From NCBI GenBank assembly GCA_910584665.1, contig CAJUBL010000023.1, forward strand, positions 1-38,651: 38,651 nt of DNA. Reading direction: 5' to 3'. Made by a program: the position numbers and the translations under genes. Positions 18,201-25,777 of the stretch are shown piece by piece (position 1 is the first letter of the stretch; each line of letters starts with the position of its first letter). The DNA is from an uncultured Muribaculaceae bacterium. GTDB taxonomy: Bacteria; Bacteroidota; Bacteroidia; Bacteroidales; Muribaculaceae. Below the pieces are notes generated by a model. The model worked only from the letters and a program-made list of their open reading frames with translations, had not been told where the DNA came from and made no database searches.

Positions 18201-18383
18201 GTCTATATCGGTTGCGATGCCGATGCTGGGGTCGCTCTTGAGTTTTACAGTGACGCCGGGAAGCATGTCTCCGTTCTCATCGCTTACATTACCGGTTACG
18301 GTAACCTGTGCGTTGATTATCACGGCTGCCATAAGACACCAAAGAGAGACCAAGAGTCTAAGTTGTGAGTTCTTGATTTTCAT
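15252..18383 (-). CDS. SusC/RagA-family TonB-linked outer-membrane transporter
   Basis: 1043 residues from the ATG at 18383 (a TTG two codons earlier is less likely). In order: a signal peptide; a carboxypeptidase-like regulatory domain (VTVTGNVSDENGDMLPGVTVKLK..); the TonB-box region DEVVVVGYGVQKK; a plug domain with VIVDGVPM and AAAAIYGVQGANGVILITTKKG; then a long beta-barrel ending in a terminal aromatic (NLSF). It works with SusD in TonB-driven uptake. No glycoside hydrolase, hybrid two-component sensor, or sigma/anti-sigma pair lies beside it, so the locus may import a ready-made substrate or depend on enzymes elsewhere. Confidence 0.93.
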   Translation of the reverse strand: MKIKNSQLRLLVSLWCLMAAVIINAQVTVTGNVSDENGDMLPGVTVKLKSDPSIGIATDIDGNFSLTVPDLNQTLEFTYIGYQKKSVDLKGRNSISVVMTEDTAILDEVVVVGYGVQKKVTLTGSVSSVSGKDLVKAPMQNVSNMLTGKVSGVTAVQSTGLPGADNAAIHVRGVNDFANSGPLVIVDGVPMDMNSVNPQDIESVSVLKDAAAAIYGVQGANGVILITTKKGEEGNARISYSGSVTWNRNTAMPEYLNAEEYMYWHNKASGLDGIKPRFDADFQQRVLNGNNDPDSYLGETDWIKETFRTGLTNNHTISATGGTEKTHYYVSAGIMDQQGTMRNTNYRRYNLRANLDISVAKNLRFVSNISGFRTERKWPAVNITNQQDEFNPARHAIAAVPIIKKEYKGLPLAYKVGDSQYNPIHLLENTGKTTLNVNTVNVSGMLEYDFKDVHKLLEGLKVSVWANYQYTHGLTGNFSDHPKNYYVGIDYAEPVLNTTPGFDEKGSFFRGSSWSNNWIFRPQVNYNHRFGKADIGVLYLYEATRNSSGVFQASAKDYITSDPVDISLGGEIMPTTVSGSHSVSSMISHVGRFNFVWDSKYLFEFAFRMDGSYVFSPENRWGFFPSASAGWVMSSEPFIKDNIQWIDNLKIRASYGESGKNNISPFLYSYLFEKPVTNGYFLNGNPITLYYTNSYLQPDLKWSTTRTYNIGLDVDVMQRKLGAEIDIFYQHTSDLIEDISGKYPSSLGGNNPKRENSGAIENKGIDITLKHQLRVTKDFNYSIRGTFSFARNKILKKKVSDDHPMYNSQLGHSMGARFGLIATGLFQTQEQLDNAPAPPSGSISLGDIMYLDTNGDGKIMYKGTESDYVRIGYGALPEINFSLNMDFNYRNFYLNMLWQGVGHVDYMLNGAWGNGHTDHTPYTRPFYGDTNSPKYLVEQAWTPENTDARYPRLSTQANQNNAVASTWWLVNGEYLRLKNLVFGYELPEQILSKTPFSRVNVYVAGTNVWTLSHFKYVDPESPSVSAGHYPQQATWSLGLNLSF

Positions 18384-18513
18384 GGTCAAAGTGATATAAT
18401 ATAAAGATTGTATTGTTAAAAATCTCGGGTATAGTAGATCGAGTTATGGTTAATTGTATGATAATGACCTTCTTGTGATTTTGAAAGTTTGGAATGTTAC
18501 ATATAATTACCTA

Positions 18514-18544
18514 CAAATTTAAACAGAAGTAATCTAATATACAA
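18514..18544 (-). promoter_or_regulatory. Candidate promoter for the SusC/D operon
   Basis: On the minus strand, TTG (18544-18542), 20 nt, then TAAATTTG (18521-18514). It would give an AT-rich leader of roughly 125 nt before susC. I see no other gene in 18390-18641. Confidence 0.45.
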
Positions 18545-18613
18545 CTTTTTTGATGAAATTTTTAAAACCAATCGGAAGTTCTTAAAATATTTGCATAAAT
18601 TATAAGGATACAA

Positions 18614-18636
18614 AAAAGACAAAGGGTATGTCTTTA
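18614..18636 (-). terminator. Weak terminator candidate after the glycosyltransferase gene
   Basis: On the minus strand, a 6-bp stem AAAGAC/GTCTTT with a 9-nt loop is followed by TTTTG, just after the stop at 18642. The short stem makes this uncertain. Confidence 0.35.
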
Positions 18637-18641
18637 TATCT

Positions 18642-19610
18642 TTACTTTTTTCGGAAAATTTGTGACAGGATATTCGGGTTGCCGGCTATGAGATCGCGTG
18701 ACGGATGTGAGGTGTAGCTGGTCCGCATCTTCCTGAAGTCACGGTGGGCGCGTAATATGGCGCCGGCATGGCGCCAGCGCGCTGTGAGTATGAAGCGTCC
18801 CCATGCCACCGTGTCGAGCAGGCGTCGGCGCAACAGTGTGCGCCGGCGTGACGGGTCGGGGAGATTTTTGTGAAGCATCAGCAGGTTGTTGCGGAAGTTG
18901 AGATAGGTCTTGCGCGGGTTGGAGGCGTCGAGTGAGGCACCTCCCAGGTGGAACACGGTACTTTCGGGTACTACCCAGTTTGTGTGTCCGGCAAGCTGCA
19001 GGCGCCAGCACAGGTCTATCTCTTCCATGTGGGCGAAAAAGTTTTCATCAAGACCTCCGACGGCGAGGTATGCCTTGGTGTCGACAAGCATTGCGGCCCC
19101 TGTGGCCCAGAAGACCGGAACCGGTGTGTCGTACTGGCCGTGGTCGCGCTCTATGCGGTCAAAGATACGGCCACGGCAGTAAGGATAGCCGTTGCGGTCG
19201 AGATATCCGCCGGCGGCACCGGCATATTCGAACATTTCGGGCTGGCGGTAGGAGTGTATCTTTGGCATTGCGGCTCCCATTCCGGGGTGTCGGAGTGCCC
19301 AGTGATGGAGTGGTCCGAGCCATCCGGGGGGTGTCATGACATCGCTGTTAAGCAACAGTGTGTACCGGTATTGTGTGGCTTTGACAGCCCTGTTGTATCC
19401 TCCGGCAAAACCGTAATTGCTGTCGAGCCGCAGTACCTGTACCTCGGGAAAGCGTTCGGCGAGGAGTCTGAGAGAGCCGTCGGTCGAGCCATTGTCGGCG
19501 ACGATGACGGTGGCTATGTCGGTCGGGGTATTGGCAATGACCGACGGGAGAAACTCTTTGAGGAGTTTCTCTCCGTTCCAGTTCAGTATGATAACAGCAA
19601 TATCGGTCAT
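18642..19610 (-). CDS. Family 2 glycosyltransferase
   Basis: A 322-residue GT-A enzyme. It opens with IAVIILNWNGEKLLKEFLPSV, then VADNGSTDGS (nucleotide-sugar binding), LRLDSNYGFAGGYNRAV, and LLLNSDV, where Asp94 sits in the position of the DxD-type metal ligand. FFAHMEEIDLCWRLQLAGH is the acceptor-side motif, with the ED/E-x-D-x-x-R arrangement of rhamnosyltransferase-like GT2 enzymes. It likely adds a sugar to a cell-surface glycan such as LPS; donor and acceptor cannot be told. The C-terminal tail is basic and may bind membrane. In related genomes a GT2 gene often sits near mtaB and an LpxL-type acyltransferase, both found 4-6 kb away here. Confidence 0.85.
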   Translation of the reverse strand: MTDIAVIILNWNGEKLLKEFLPSVIANTPTDIATVIVADNGSTDGSLRLLAERFPEVQVLRLDSNYGFAGGYNRAVKATQYRYTLLLNSDVMTPPGWLGPLHHWALRHPGMGAAMPKIHSYRQPEMFEYAGAAGGYLDRNGYPYCRGRIFDRIERDHGQYDTPVPVFWATGAAMLVDTKAYLAVGGLDENFFAHMEEIDLCWRLQLAGHTNWVVPESTVFHLGGASLDASNPRKTYLNFRNNLLMLHKNLPDPSRRRTLLRRRLLDTVAWGRFILTARWRHAGAILRAHRDFRKMRTSYTSHPSRDLIAGNPNILSQIFRKK

Positions 19611-19625
19611 TTTAAATATATTTTA

Positions 19626-19917
19626 GGCCATCCGGAGGCTTGAAAATAAGCGCAGATTTCGCAGATTAGATTTTGGGCCATCCGTTGGTTTTGAAAATTA
19701 ACCGCAAATTTCGCAGATTATGCAAATTATTTTTTCTACGTTTTGCTCATAATGTGTTCTCCTTTGACTATCATGTGCGAACATCGTTCGCCAATTTTTG
19801 GGGGGGTATCCGGGAATATCTGATTTTTGCGTAATTTGCGGTTAAATCATCGGACCACCGGATGGTCCAAAATCTAATCTGCGAAATCTGCGCTTATTTT
19901 CAAGCCTCCGGATGGCC
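19626..19917. repeat. Nested inverted-repeat element, copy R2 (best preserved)
   Basis: Fills the gap between two minus-strand genes. The outer arms are a perfect 51-bp inverted repeat (19626-19676 against 19867-19917), extending to 64 bp with two mismatches. Each arm contains the CGCAGATTT-CGCAGATTA tandem and two CCATCCG modules. Inside are AACCGCAAATTTCGC on the left and its partner GCGTAATTTGCGGTT on the right. The core has a hairpin GCGAAC-ATC-GTTCGC at 19777-19791 and a G7 run near 19800. Confidence 0.9.
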
Positions 19918-19955
19918 AAACTTAATCCGAGCTTTTATTCCGCCTTCCTGCGGTT

Positions 19956-21251
19956 TTATTTCGCTATGAGCAGGTTGTAGTTCTTTTTGCCTTTCTGGAC
20001 GAGGATGTACTTGCCGTTGAGGAGCATGTCGGTCGATACTGGAGCGTAAGGATCGGATACCTTCTCTTTGTTGATGGCGAAGCCTCCGCCCTGAGCGAGT
20101 TTGCGCAGTTCACCCTTTGAGGGAAATACGGGGGCGAGGTCGACAAGGAGGTCGGCGATCTTCACTCCGGCTTCGATATCTGACAGGTTTACCTCAAATG
20201 TGGGTACACCTTCAAAGACTGCCAGCAGTGTGTCCTCATCGATGCGGTGCAGGATCTCGCCGGCTTTGTTGCTGAAGAGTATCGATGATGCCTCGACGGC
20301 GGCGTTGTAGTCATCCTCGCTATGTACCATGATGGTGATCTCTCTGGCGAGGCGTTTCTGCAGGGGACGCTGGCCCGGATCGGCCGCCTGCTGTGCTACG
20401 AGTTCATCGATCTCCTCCTTGGGAAGCGATGTGAAGATCTTGATGTATTTTTCGGCATCGGCGTCTGAGACGTTTAGCCAGAACTGATAGAACTTGTAGG
20501 GAGAGGTGTAGCGCGGATCGAGCCACACGTTGCCGCTCTCTGTCTTGCCGAACTTGCCTCCGTCGGCCTTGGTGATGAGAGGGCATGTGATGGCGAATAC
20601 GTTCTCCTCGCCGGTCTTGCGGCGTATCAGTTCTGTTCCGGTGGTCATATTGCCCCACTGGTCACTGCCTCCGAGCTGCAGACGGCATCCGCGTGTCTGG
20701 TACAGGTGCAGGAAGTCATAGCCCTGAAGCAGCTGGTAGGAGAACTCGGTGAATGACATGCCTTCGCGCGACTCGCCCGAGAGACGTTTTTTTACCGAGT
20801 CTTTGGCCATCATGTAGTTGACGGTGATGTGCTTGCCGATGTCGCGGATGAATTCGAGGAACGAGAAGTTCTTCATCCAGTCGTAGTTGTTGACGAGCTC
20901 GGCGGCGTTGGGTGCGTCGCTGTCGAAGTCGAGGAACCTGGCAAGCTGGCGCTTGATAGCTTCCTGATTGTGCCGCAGGGTCTCTTCGTCGATGAGTTTG
21001 CGTTCCTGGCTCTTCATCGACGGGTCGCCGATCATACCTGTGGCTCCGCCTACGAGAGCTATGGGCTTGTGCCCGGCGCGCTGCAGGTGTTTGAGCATCA
21101 TTACGCCTACGAGGTGGCCTATGTGGAGGCTGTCGGCAGTGGGATCGATGCCGAGGTAGGCGGTTGTCATTTCCTTATTAAGCTGTTCTTCGGTGCCGGG
21201 CATCACTGAGTGAATCATCCCGCGCCATGTAAGTTCTTCAATAAAATTCAT
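19956..21251 (-). CDS. tyrS: Tyrosyl-tRNA synthetase
   Basis: A 431-residue class I synthetase that charges tRNA-Tyr. The HIGH motif is HIGHLVGVMML near residue 42, tyrosine-pocket residues appear in YQLLQGYDFLHLYQTRGCRLQLGGSDQWGN, and the KMSKS-type loop reads KFGKTESGNVWLD near residue 235, as in the bacterial TyrRS group. An S4-like RNA-binding domain closes the protein (GELRKLAQGGGFAINKEKV). Length is normal for the family. Repeat-family modules begin 14 nt upstream of its start, so its promoter must lie in or beyond them; I do not see a clean TAnnTTTG box. Confidence 0.95.
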   Translation of the reverse strand: MNFIEELTWRGMIHSVMPGTEEQLNKEMTTAYLGIDPTADSLHIGHLVGVMMLKHLQRAGHKPIALVGGATGMIGDPSMKSQERKLIDEETLRHNQEAIKRQLARFLDFDSDAPNAAELVNNYDWMKNFSFLEFIRDIGKHITVNYMMAKDSVKKRLSGESREGMSFTEFSYQLLQGYDFLHLYQTRGCRLQLGGSDQWGNMTTGTELIRRKTGEENVFAITCPLITKADGGKFGKTESGNVWLDPRYTSPYKFYQFWLNVSDADAEKYIKIFTSLPKEEIDELVAQQAADPGQRPLQKRLAREITIMVHSEDDYNAAVEASSILFSNKAGEILHRIDEDTLLAVFEGVPTFEVNLSDIEAGVKIADLLVDLAPVFPSKGELRKLAQGGGFAINKEKVSDPYAPVSTDMLLNGKYILVQKGKKNYNLLIAK

Positions 21252-21264
21252 TGTCCTGTATTTT

Positions 21265-21360
21265 GAAGCGCAGATTACGTTGTATTAAATTTAAAAGCGC
21301 AGATTACGCAGATTTATCTGTGACTATCCGGATTAAAGTTAAGTGCAGGCTGCGCAGATT
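21265..21360 (+). repeat. Repeat-family modules, left flank of the GxxExxY gene (copy R3)
   Basis: Three CGCAGATT-type modules (21265-21278, 21294-21315, 21340-21360) and one ATCCGGAT (21325-21332), all in the left-arm orientation seen in the other copies. More eroded than R2. Confidence 0.7.
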
Positions 21361-21387
21361 TTTTTAATTTTGTTCTTTCTGTCTTTT

Positions 21388-21780
21388 TTATTGGGGTTGG
21401 TTGTATCTGTTTACCAGCCGGTAGAATGATTTGTTATAGATAAGGCTCGTAGAGTTGAAGTTGATCAGGTAGGCGAGCTTCAGTCCTGAAAGTTTTAAGT
21501 AGGTTAATACTTGCATTGTAAATATCGGTATTATTTCGGTTACTGCTTTTGTCTCGATGATCACTTTGTCATCTACTATTATGTCTGCCCGATAGGCTTC
21601 TTCCAGCTGTACTCCTTTATATTCAAAATTCAACGGAACTTCCCTCCTGACATCAAATCCCCTAAGCCTGAGCTCGTGTGCCAGAGCTTTTTGGTATGCG
21701 CTCTCCAGCAGACCGGGACCGAGAGTGTTGTGGACTTCCATTGCCGCACCGAGAATCTGATATCCGAGTTCCGTTTCCAT
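21388..21780 (-). CDS. GxxExxY protein, PDDEXK-like nuclease fold
   Basis: A 130-residue protein with the naming motif GLLESAY (in LGPGLLESAYQKAL). A PDDEXK-type centre follows: YRADIIVDDKVIIETKAV supplies the Asp and the E-x-K. The family (also called PDDEXK_3) is widespread and often multi-copy, with no settled function. Here the gene is bracketed by arms of the dispersed repeat family, left-arm modules on one side and right-arm modules on the other, in the place where other copies have their core. There is no partner gene, no recognisable promoter, and no transposase. The active-site residues are intact, so it may be a working nuclease (inference). Confidence 0.8.
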   Translation of the reverse strand: METELGYQILGAAMEVHNTLGPGLLESAYQKALAHELRLRGFDVRREVPLNFEYKGVQLEEAYRADIIVDDKVIIETKAVTEIIPIFTMQVLTYLKLSGLKLAYLINFNSTSLIYNKSFYRLVNRYNQPQ

Positions 21781-21815
21781 TGATGTTTTTTAGATTCGGG
21801 TTAACCAAAACAATA

Positions 21816-21884
21816 TAATCTGCGAAATCTGCGCTTTAAATTCATTCCGGATGGATTTTTATAAATCTGCGAAATCTGCGCTTT
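21816..21884 (-). repeat. Repeat-family modules, right flank of the GxxExxY gene (copy R3)
   Basis: Two copies of AATCTGCGAAATCTGCGC (21818-21835 and 21864-21881) around TTCCGGATGG (21845-21854), in right-arm orientation, so inverted relative to 21265-21360. Confidence 0.8.
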
Positions 21885-21890
21885 AGTTGG

Positions 21891-23084
21891 TTAGTGGAGG
21901 CGGGAGAGGGCGGCGGCTATCCGGCGCATTGCTTCCTTGATGTTGTCGTCGCTGGTGGCGTAGCTCAGGCGTATATAGCCGTCGAGACAGAAAGCGGCGC
22001 CGTCGACTGTCGCTACGCGTGCGTGTTCCAGAAGGTACATCGTAAGGTCGCCCGACGACCGGATTACGGTCTCGCCGTCACTCTTGCCTATGAACGAGCT
22101 GACCTCGGGGAAGAGGTAGAAGGCTCCGTCGGGGCGGTTGACCTTGAGTCCCGGGATCATCGAGGCCAGTTTCACAATGAGGTCGCGGCGCCGCTCGAAA
22201 GCTTTGCGCATGGTCTCGACACACTCCTGAGAGCCGGTATATGCTGCCTCGGCGGCTTTCTGGGCTATGGAACTGCATCCTGAGGTATACTGTCCCTGGA
22301 GTTTGGATACGGCTTTGGCAATATGCAGAGGTGCGGCGCAGAAGCCTATGCGCCATCCTGTCATGGCATATGCTTTGGATACACCGTTGATGAGCACCAC
22401 GCGGTCATGGATCTCCGGGAACGAGGCGAGTGAGGTGAATGAGCCGGTGTAGTTGATGTGCTCGTAGATCTCGTCGGCGAGTACAATGATATCGGGATAC
22501 CTGGCGAGAACATCCACAAGGGCCTGCAGTTCATCACGCGAGTAGACACTGCCTGTAGGGTTGGAGGGAGAGCACAGGAGCACCATGCGTGTGGCAGGCG
22601 TGATGGCGGCTTCGAGCTGGGCCGGTGTGATCTTGAAGTTGCTGTCGATGGTGGCGGGGACCAGAACGCTCTTTCCCTCGGCGAGTTTTACCATCTCGAC
22701 ATAGCTTACCCATGCCGGAGTGGGGATTATCACCTCGTCGCCGGGATTTACGGTGGCGAGAATCACGTTGCAGAGTTCCTGTTTGGCACCGTTGCCCACT
22801 ACAATCTGTGCGGGTGTGTATTCGACGCCGTTCTCGTCGTGCAGCTTGGCGCAGATAGCCTCGCGCAACGACATGTAGCCGGGTACCGGAGTGTAGAACG
22901 TGAAGTTGTCGGCGATGGCTTCGATGGCGGCGGCTTTGATGTGTGCCGGAGTGTTGAAGTCGGGTTCGCCTACCGACATGTTGATGACGTCGATGCCCTG
23001 AGCCTTGAGTTCGGCGCTCTTCTGGGACATGGCGAGGGTGGCCGATGGGGCCAGTGCCTTGATGCGGTCAGAGATGTTGATCAT
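21891..23084 (-). CDS. Class I pyridoxal-phosphate aminotransferase, aspartate aminotransferase-like
   Basis: 397 residues from the ATG at 23084. It has the fold-type I pattern of the I-gamma aspartate aminotransferases: MSVGEPDFNTP, YTPVPGYMSLREAI, the VVGNGAKQEL cofactor region, SPSNPTGSVYS, LADEIYEHINY with the PLP-binding Asp and Tyr, SKAYAMTGWRIGF with the Schiff-base Lys in SK, and a C-terminal RLSYATS with the carboxylate-binding Arg. It likely interconverts aspartate and oxaloacetate with glutamate; related prephenate or other amino-acid specificities cannot be excluded. Confidence 0.9.
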   Translation of the reverse strand: MINISDRIKALAPSATLAMSQKSAELKAQGIDVINMSVGEPDFNTPAHIKAAAIEAIADNFTFYTPVPGYMSLREAICAKLHDENGVEYTPAQIVVGNGAKQELCNVILATVNPGDEVIIPTPAWVSYVEMVKLAEGKSVLVPATIDSNFKITPAQLEAAITPATRMVLLCSPSNPTGSVYSRDELQALVDVLARYPDIIVLADEIYEHINYTGSFTSLASFPEIHDRVVLINGVSKAYAMTGWRIGFCAAPLHIAKAVSKLQGQYTSGCSSIAQKAAEAAYTGSQECVETMRKAFERRRDLIVKLASMIPGLKVNRPDGAFYLFPEVSSFIGKSDGETVIRSSGDLTMYLLEHARVATVDGAAFCLDGYIRLSYATSDDNIKEAMRRIAAALSRLH

Positions 23085-23124
23085 AATCAAATACTATAAT
23101 GCCTGATACCGGCGGTACTAATTT

Positions 23125-23156
23125 TTTGCAAAGGTAGTAAAAAAACAGTACCTTCG
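23125..23156 (+). promoter_or_regulatory. Promoter for mtaB, overlapping an opposing -7 box
   Basis: TTTG at 23125-23128, 20 nt, then TACCTTCG at 23149-23156 (one mismatch to TAnnTTTG). The start codon lies 21 nt beyond the box. Confidence 0.55.
23129..23136 (-). promoter_or_regulatory. -7 box for the aminotransferase gene
   Basis: Minus strand TACCTTTG, 44 nt before the ATG at 23084. No good -33 element is visible. It directly abuts the -33 element of mtaB, so the two promoters probably compete. Confidence 0.45.
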
Positions 23157-23177
23157 CGTGTTAATAATGGAATTTTC

Positions 23178-24497
23178 ATGATAGACAGATCGACATTTGA
23201 CGACACTACGGCATTATTCCACACTTTCGGCTGTAAATTGAATTTCGCCGAGACGTCGACGGTAGCCCGTCTCATGGGAGAGCATGGAATACGCCGTGTC
23301 GCTGCCGGTGAGGTGCCCGATATTATCGTTGTCAACACGTGCTCGGTCACCGAGCTTGCCGACAAGAAGTGCCGTCAGGCCATAAGAGGTTTCGCCCGCC
23401 GTTATCCCGATGCCGCCATAGTGGTGACAGGCTGTTATGCACAGCTCAGGAGCGACGAGGTGGCTTCGTTGCCTGGTGTGAAGATTGTGGCCGGCACCGA
23501 TCAGAAGCTGAGACTGCTTGAGTTTATCGAGGAGTGGAGGCGTGATCGTGAACAGCGTGTTACGGTGAAGCCGTTGCAGGAACTGAGGGAATTCGAGCCT
23601 TCCTGTTCGCGCGGCGACCGTACGAGATATTTTCTGAAGGTACAGGACGGCTGTGATTACTGGTGCAGTTATTGTACCATCCCGAGGGCCCGCGGCCGGT
23701 CGCGGTCGGGAAGTATTGCGAGCATGGTGGAGCAGGCTCGGCGTGCAGCCTCGGAGGGTGGCCGGGAGATTGTGATTACAGGCGTGAATATCGGCGATTT
23801 CGGCAAAGGAACCGACGAGACATTTCTGGATCTCATCAAAGCGCTGGACGGTGTTGACGGTATCGACCGTTACCGCATATCGTCGATTGAGCCAAACCTT
23901 CTTACTGATGAAGTGATAGATTTTGTGGCGGAGTCGCGACGTTTCATGCCGCACTTTCATGTGCCGTTGCAGAGTGGCAGCGACGAGGTGCTCAGGCTTA
24001 TGAGGCGTCACTATGACACGGCGCTGTTCAGACATAAGATGGAGCGTATCGTGGCGTCAGTTCCCGATGCTTTCATCGGTGTGGATCTTATAGTGGGTGC
24101 CCGCGGAGAGACCCTGCGGGAGTTTGAGCTGTCGCGTGATTTCGTGGCTTCACTCCCTGTGAGCCGGCTGCATGTGTTCACCTATAGCGAGCGCCCCGGC
24201 ACCAGGGCTTTGGATATAGCGCACGTGGTTGAACCGGCCGAGAAACATCGGCGTACACGTGAGATGCTTGCGGTCAGCGACCGGTTGCTCGGCGATTTCA
24301 CGCGGCGGTTTGTGGGGACGGTGAGGCCGGTGTTGTTAGAGCATCCCAAGGCGGGTCACCCTATGGCCGGTTTTACCGACAATTATCTGCGTGTAGTGGT
24401 GGATGCTCCGGCCTCGCTTGACAACCGGATAGTGGGTGTTCACATCGACGGGGCCGGCGGGGTCCCCGGGGAGCTTCGCGGCCATTTGGTCGAATGA
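23178..24497 (+). CDS. mtaB: tRNA N6-threonylcarbamoyladenosine-37 methylthiotransferase MtaB
   Basis: A 439-residue radical-SAM enzyme that converts t6A37 to ms2t6A37 in tRNAs reading ANN codons. The N-terminal methylthiotransferase domain shows its three iron-sulfur cysteines in TFGCKLN, NTCSVT and VTGCYAQL. The radical-SAM cluster motif is CDYWCSYC near residue 150, followed by IPRARGRSRS. A TRAM-like C-terminal domain ends the protein. The FGCKLN start and the CDYWCSYCTIP form separate MtaB from MiaB and RimO (family knowledge). Confidence 0.92.
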   Translation: MIDRSTFDDTTALFHTFGCKLNFAETSTVARLMGEHGIRRVAAGEVPDIIVVNTCSVTELADKKCRQAIRGFARRYPDAAIVVTGCYAQLRSDEVASLPGVKIVAGTDQKLRLLEFIEEWRRDREQRVTVKPLQELREFEPSCSRGDRTRYFLKVQDGCDYWCSYCTIPRARGRSRSGSIASMVEQARRAASEGGREIVITGVNIGDFGKGTDETFLDLIKALDGVDGIDRYRISSIEPNLLTDEVIDFVAESRRFMPHFHVPLQSGSDEVLRLMRRHYDTALFRHKMERIVASVPDAFIGVDLIVGARGETLREFELSRDFVASLPVSRLHVFTYSERPGTRALDIAHVVEPAEKHRRTREMLAVSDRLLGDFTRRFVGTVRPVLLEHPKAGHPMAGFTDNYLRVVVDAPASLDNRIVGVHIDGAGGVPGELRGHLVE

Positions 24498-24513
24498 CCT
24501 CCGGCAGGTGGAA

Positions 24514-24766
24514 TAAAAGCGCAGATTACGCAGATTAAAAGGGGCCATCCGGATCCATGGATTATAAACCGCAAATTTCGCAAATTACGCAAAAAGGGAA
24601 TGAAGCGCAGATTTACGCAGATTTGATTGAAAATATCCGGAAACATTAAAAAATTTGCGAAATTTGCGAAATTTGCGGTTGAATCCAAAACACCCGGATG
24701 GTCTTTTTAATCTGCGTAATCTGCGCTTTCAAAACAGACGACCGGATGGCCAAATAATAATTTGCG
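24514..24766. repeat. Nested inverted-repeat element, copy R4 (no core)
   Basis: Fills most of the 300-bp gap between mtaB and the acyltransferase. The outer arms hold a perfect 22-bp inverted repeat built on GCGCAGATTACGCAGATT (24516-24537 against 24708-24729), with A rather than T between the units in both arms. CCATCCGGAT modules and CGCAAATT tandems lie on both sides, plus an extra CGCAGATTT pair at 24604-24624. There is no unique core. Confidence 0.85.
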
Positions 24767-24799
24767 TTTTTAATGACTTGGAATTAAATTTTAGTTACA

Positions 24800-25732
24800 G
24801 TGAATATTGTTTACAGGATTTTCGGATGGATGGCTCACGCGGTGGCTCTGCTGCCGCTCAGAGTGCTGTATGTTCTGTCTGATGTCATTTTCTTTCTGGC
24901 TTATCATGTGGCCGGATACAGGCGCCGTGTTGTGGAACGGCATATTGACGATTCATTCCCTGAACTTTCGGCCTGTGAGCGCCGTCGTATCGTGAAGCAG
25001 TTCTATCACAATTTTGCCGACTATATTGTCGAGACAATCAAGTTGCTCCATATCAGTGACCGTGAGATGATGCGCCGCATGACGTTCGGTAATCTGGAGG
25101 CTATCGAGCGTCTGGTCGACAGGGATGTGCAGGTGATGGTGCTGTTTTCCCACTGTTTCAACTGGGAGTGGGCGCCGTCGGTCACGTGCTGGCTCCACCC
25201 GCATGGCGGGAAGCCGGTGGAATTCGGTCAGGTATACCGTCCGCTCAAGAACAAATGGATGGATGGATTCATGCTCGGACTGAGATCCCGCTTCGGGTCA
25301 CGCAATTATGCTATGAAAGGGGTGCTGAGGGAACTGCTTAAAGCCCGCAGGGAGGGCCGCTGTTCGGTGACCGGTTTCATGAGTGATCAGAAACCTATCT
25401 ACGGTGATGTGCGCCATGTCATTGATTTCATGAATCATCCCACGCCTACGTTGCTCGGCAGCGAGGAGCTGGCGTCGAAGCTGAAGATGGGAGTGGTGTA
25501 TTGGGATATACGCAAGGTCAGTCGGGGGCATTATCATATCGATGTCGTGCCGGTGTGTGAAGATGCATCGCAGACGGAACAGTATGAGATCACCGACCGG
25601 TATTTCAGTCTGCTGTCGGCGACGATAGAGCGTCAGCCTGCGCTGTGGCTCTGGAGCCACAAGCGGTGGAAGTATCCCTATAGGTTTGAATCTGACGGTA
25701 CTCCGGTCTACGACCCCAGGTCGGTGAGATAA
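24800..25732 (+). CDS. LpxL/HtrB-type lipid A acyltransferase family protein
   Basis: A 310-residue protein from a GTG at 24800; an ATG at 24830 is an alternative start. A hydrophobic N-terminal anchor (about 12-38) leads to the catalytic H-x4-E motif, HCFNWE, with His118 and Glu123. VTGFMSDQKP and a WLWSHKRWKYPY end are also typical. The family adds secondary acyl chains to lipid A from acyl-ACP at the inner membrane. Repeat R4 separates it from mtaB, so independent transcription is likely. Confidence 0.85.
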   Translation: MNIVYRIFGWMAHAVALLPLRVLYVLSDVIFFLAYHVAGYRRRVVERHIDDSFPELSACERRRIVKQFYHNFADYIVETIKLLHISDREMMRRMTFGNLEAIERLVDRDVQVMVLFSHCFNWEWAPSVTCWLHPHGGKPVEFGQVYRPLKNKWMDGFMLGLRSRFGSRNYAMKGVLRELLKARREGRCSVTGFMSDQKPIYGDVRHVIDFMNHPTPTLLGSEELASKLKMGVVYWDIRKVSRGHYHIDVVPVCEDASQTEQYEITDRYFSLLSATIERQPALWLWSHKRWKYPYRFESDGTPVYDPRSVR

Positions 25733-25763
25733 CCGGAATAAATTTCTTTTTTTTGAGAAAACT

Positions 25764-25777
25764 CAACTTTAAAGTTG
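25764..25777. promoter_or_regulatory. Perfect palindrome at the toxin-antitoxin promoter, candidate operator
   Basis: CAACTTTAAAGTTG, 14 bp, perfectly self-complementary, overlapping the -33 element of the promoter for 25810-27119. Antitoxins with a helix-turn-helix often bind such a site (inference). Confidence 0.5.

Noticed and set aside
19626..19917. R2 as an insertion sequence
   Set aside because: No transposase frame in 292 bp and no obvious target-site duplication at the borders; a non-autonomous element remains possible.
24510..24770. Possible CRISPR array from repeated CGCAGATT units
   Set aside because: Units are 9 bp, spacing is irregular, orientation inverts around a centre, there are no unique spacers of even length, and no cas genes are present.
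24655..24882. 75-codon plus-strand frame rich in NLRNLR
   Set aside because: Translation of the CGCAAATT repeat modules, not a gene.
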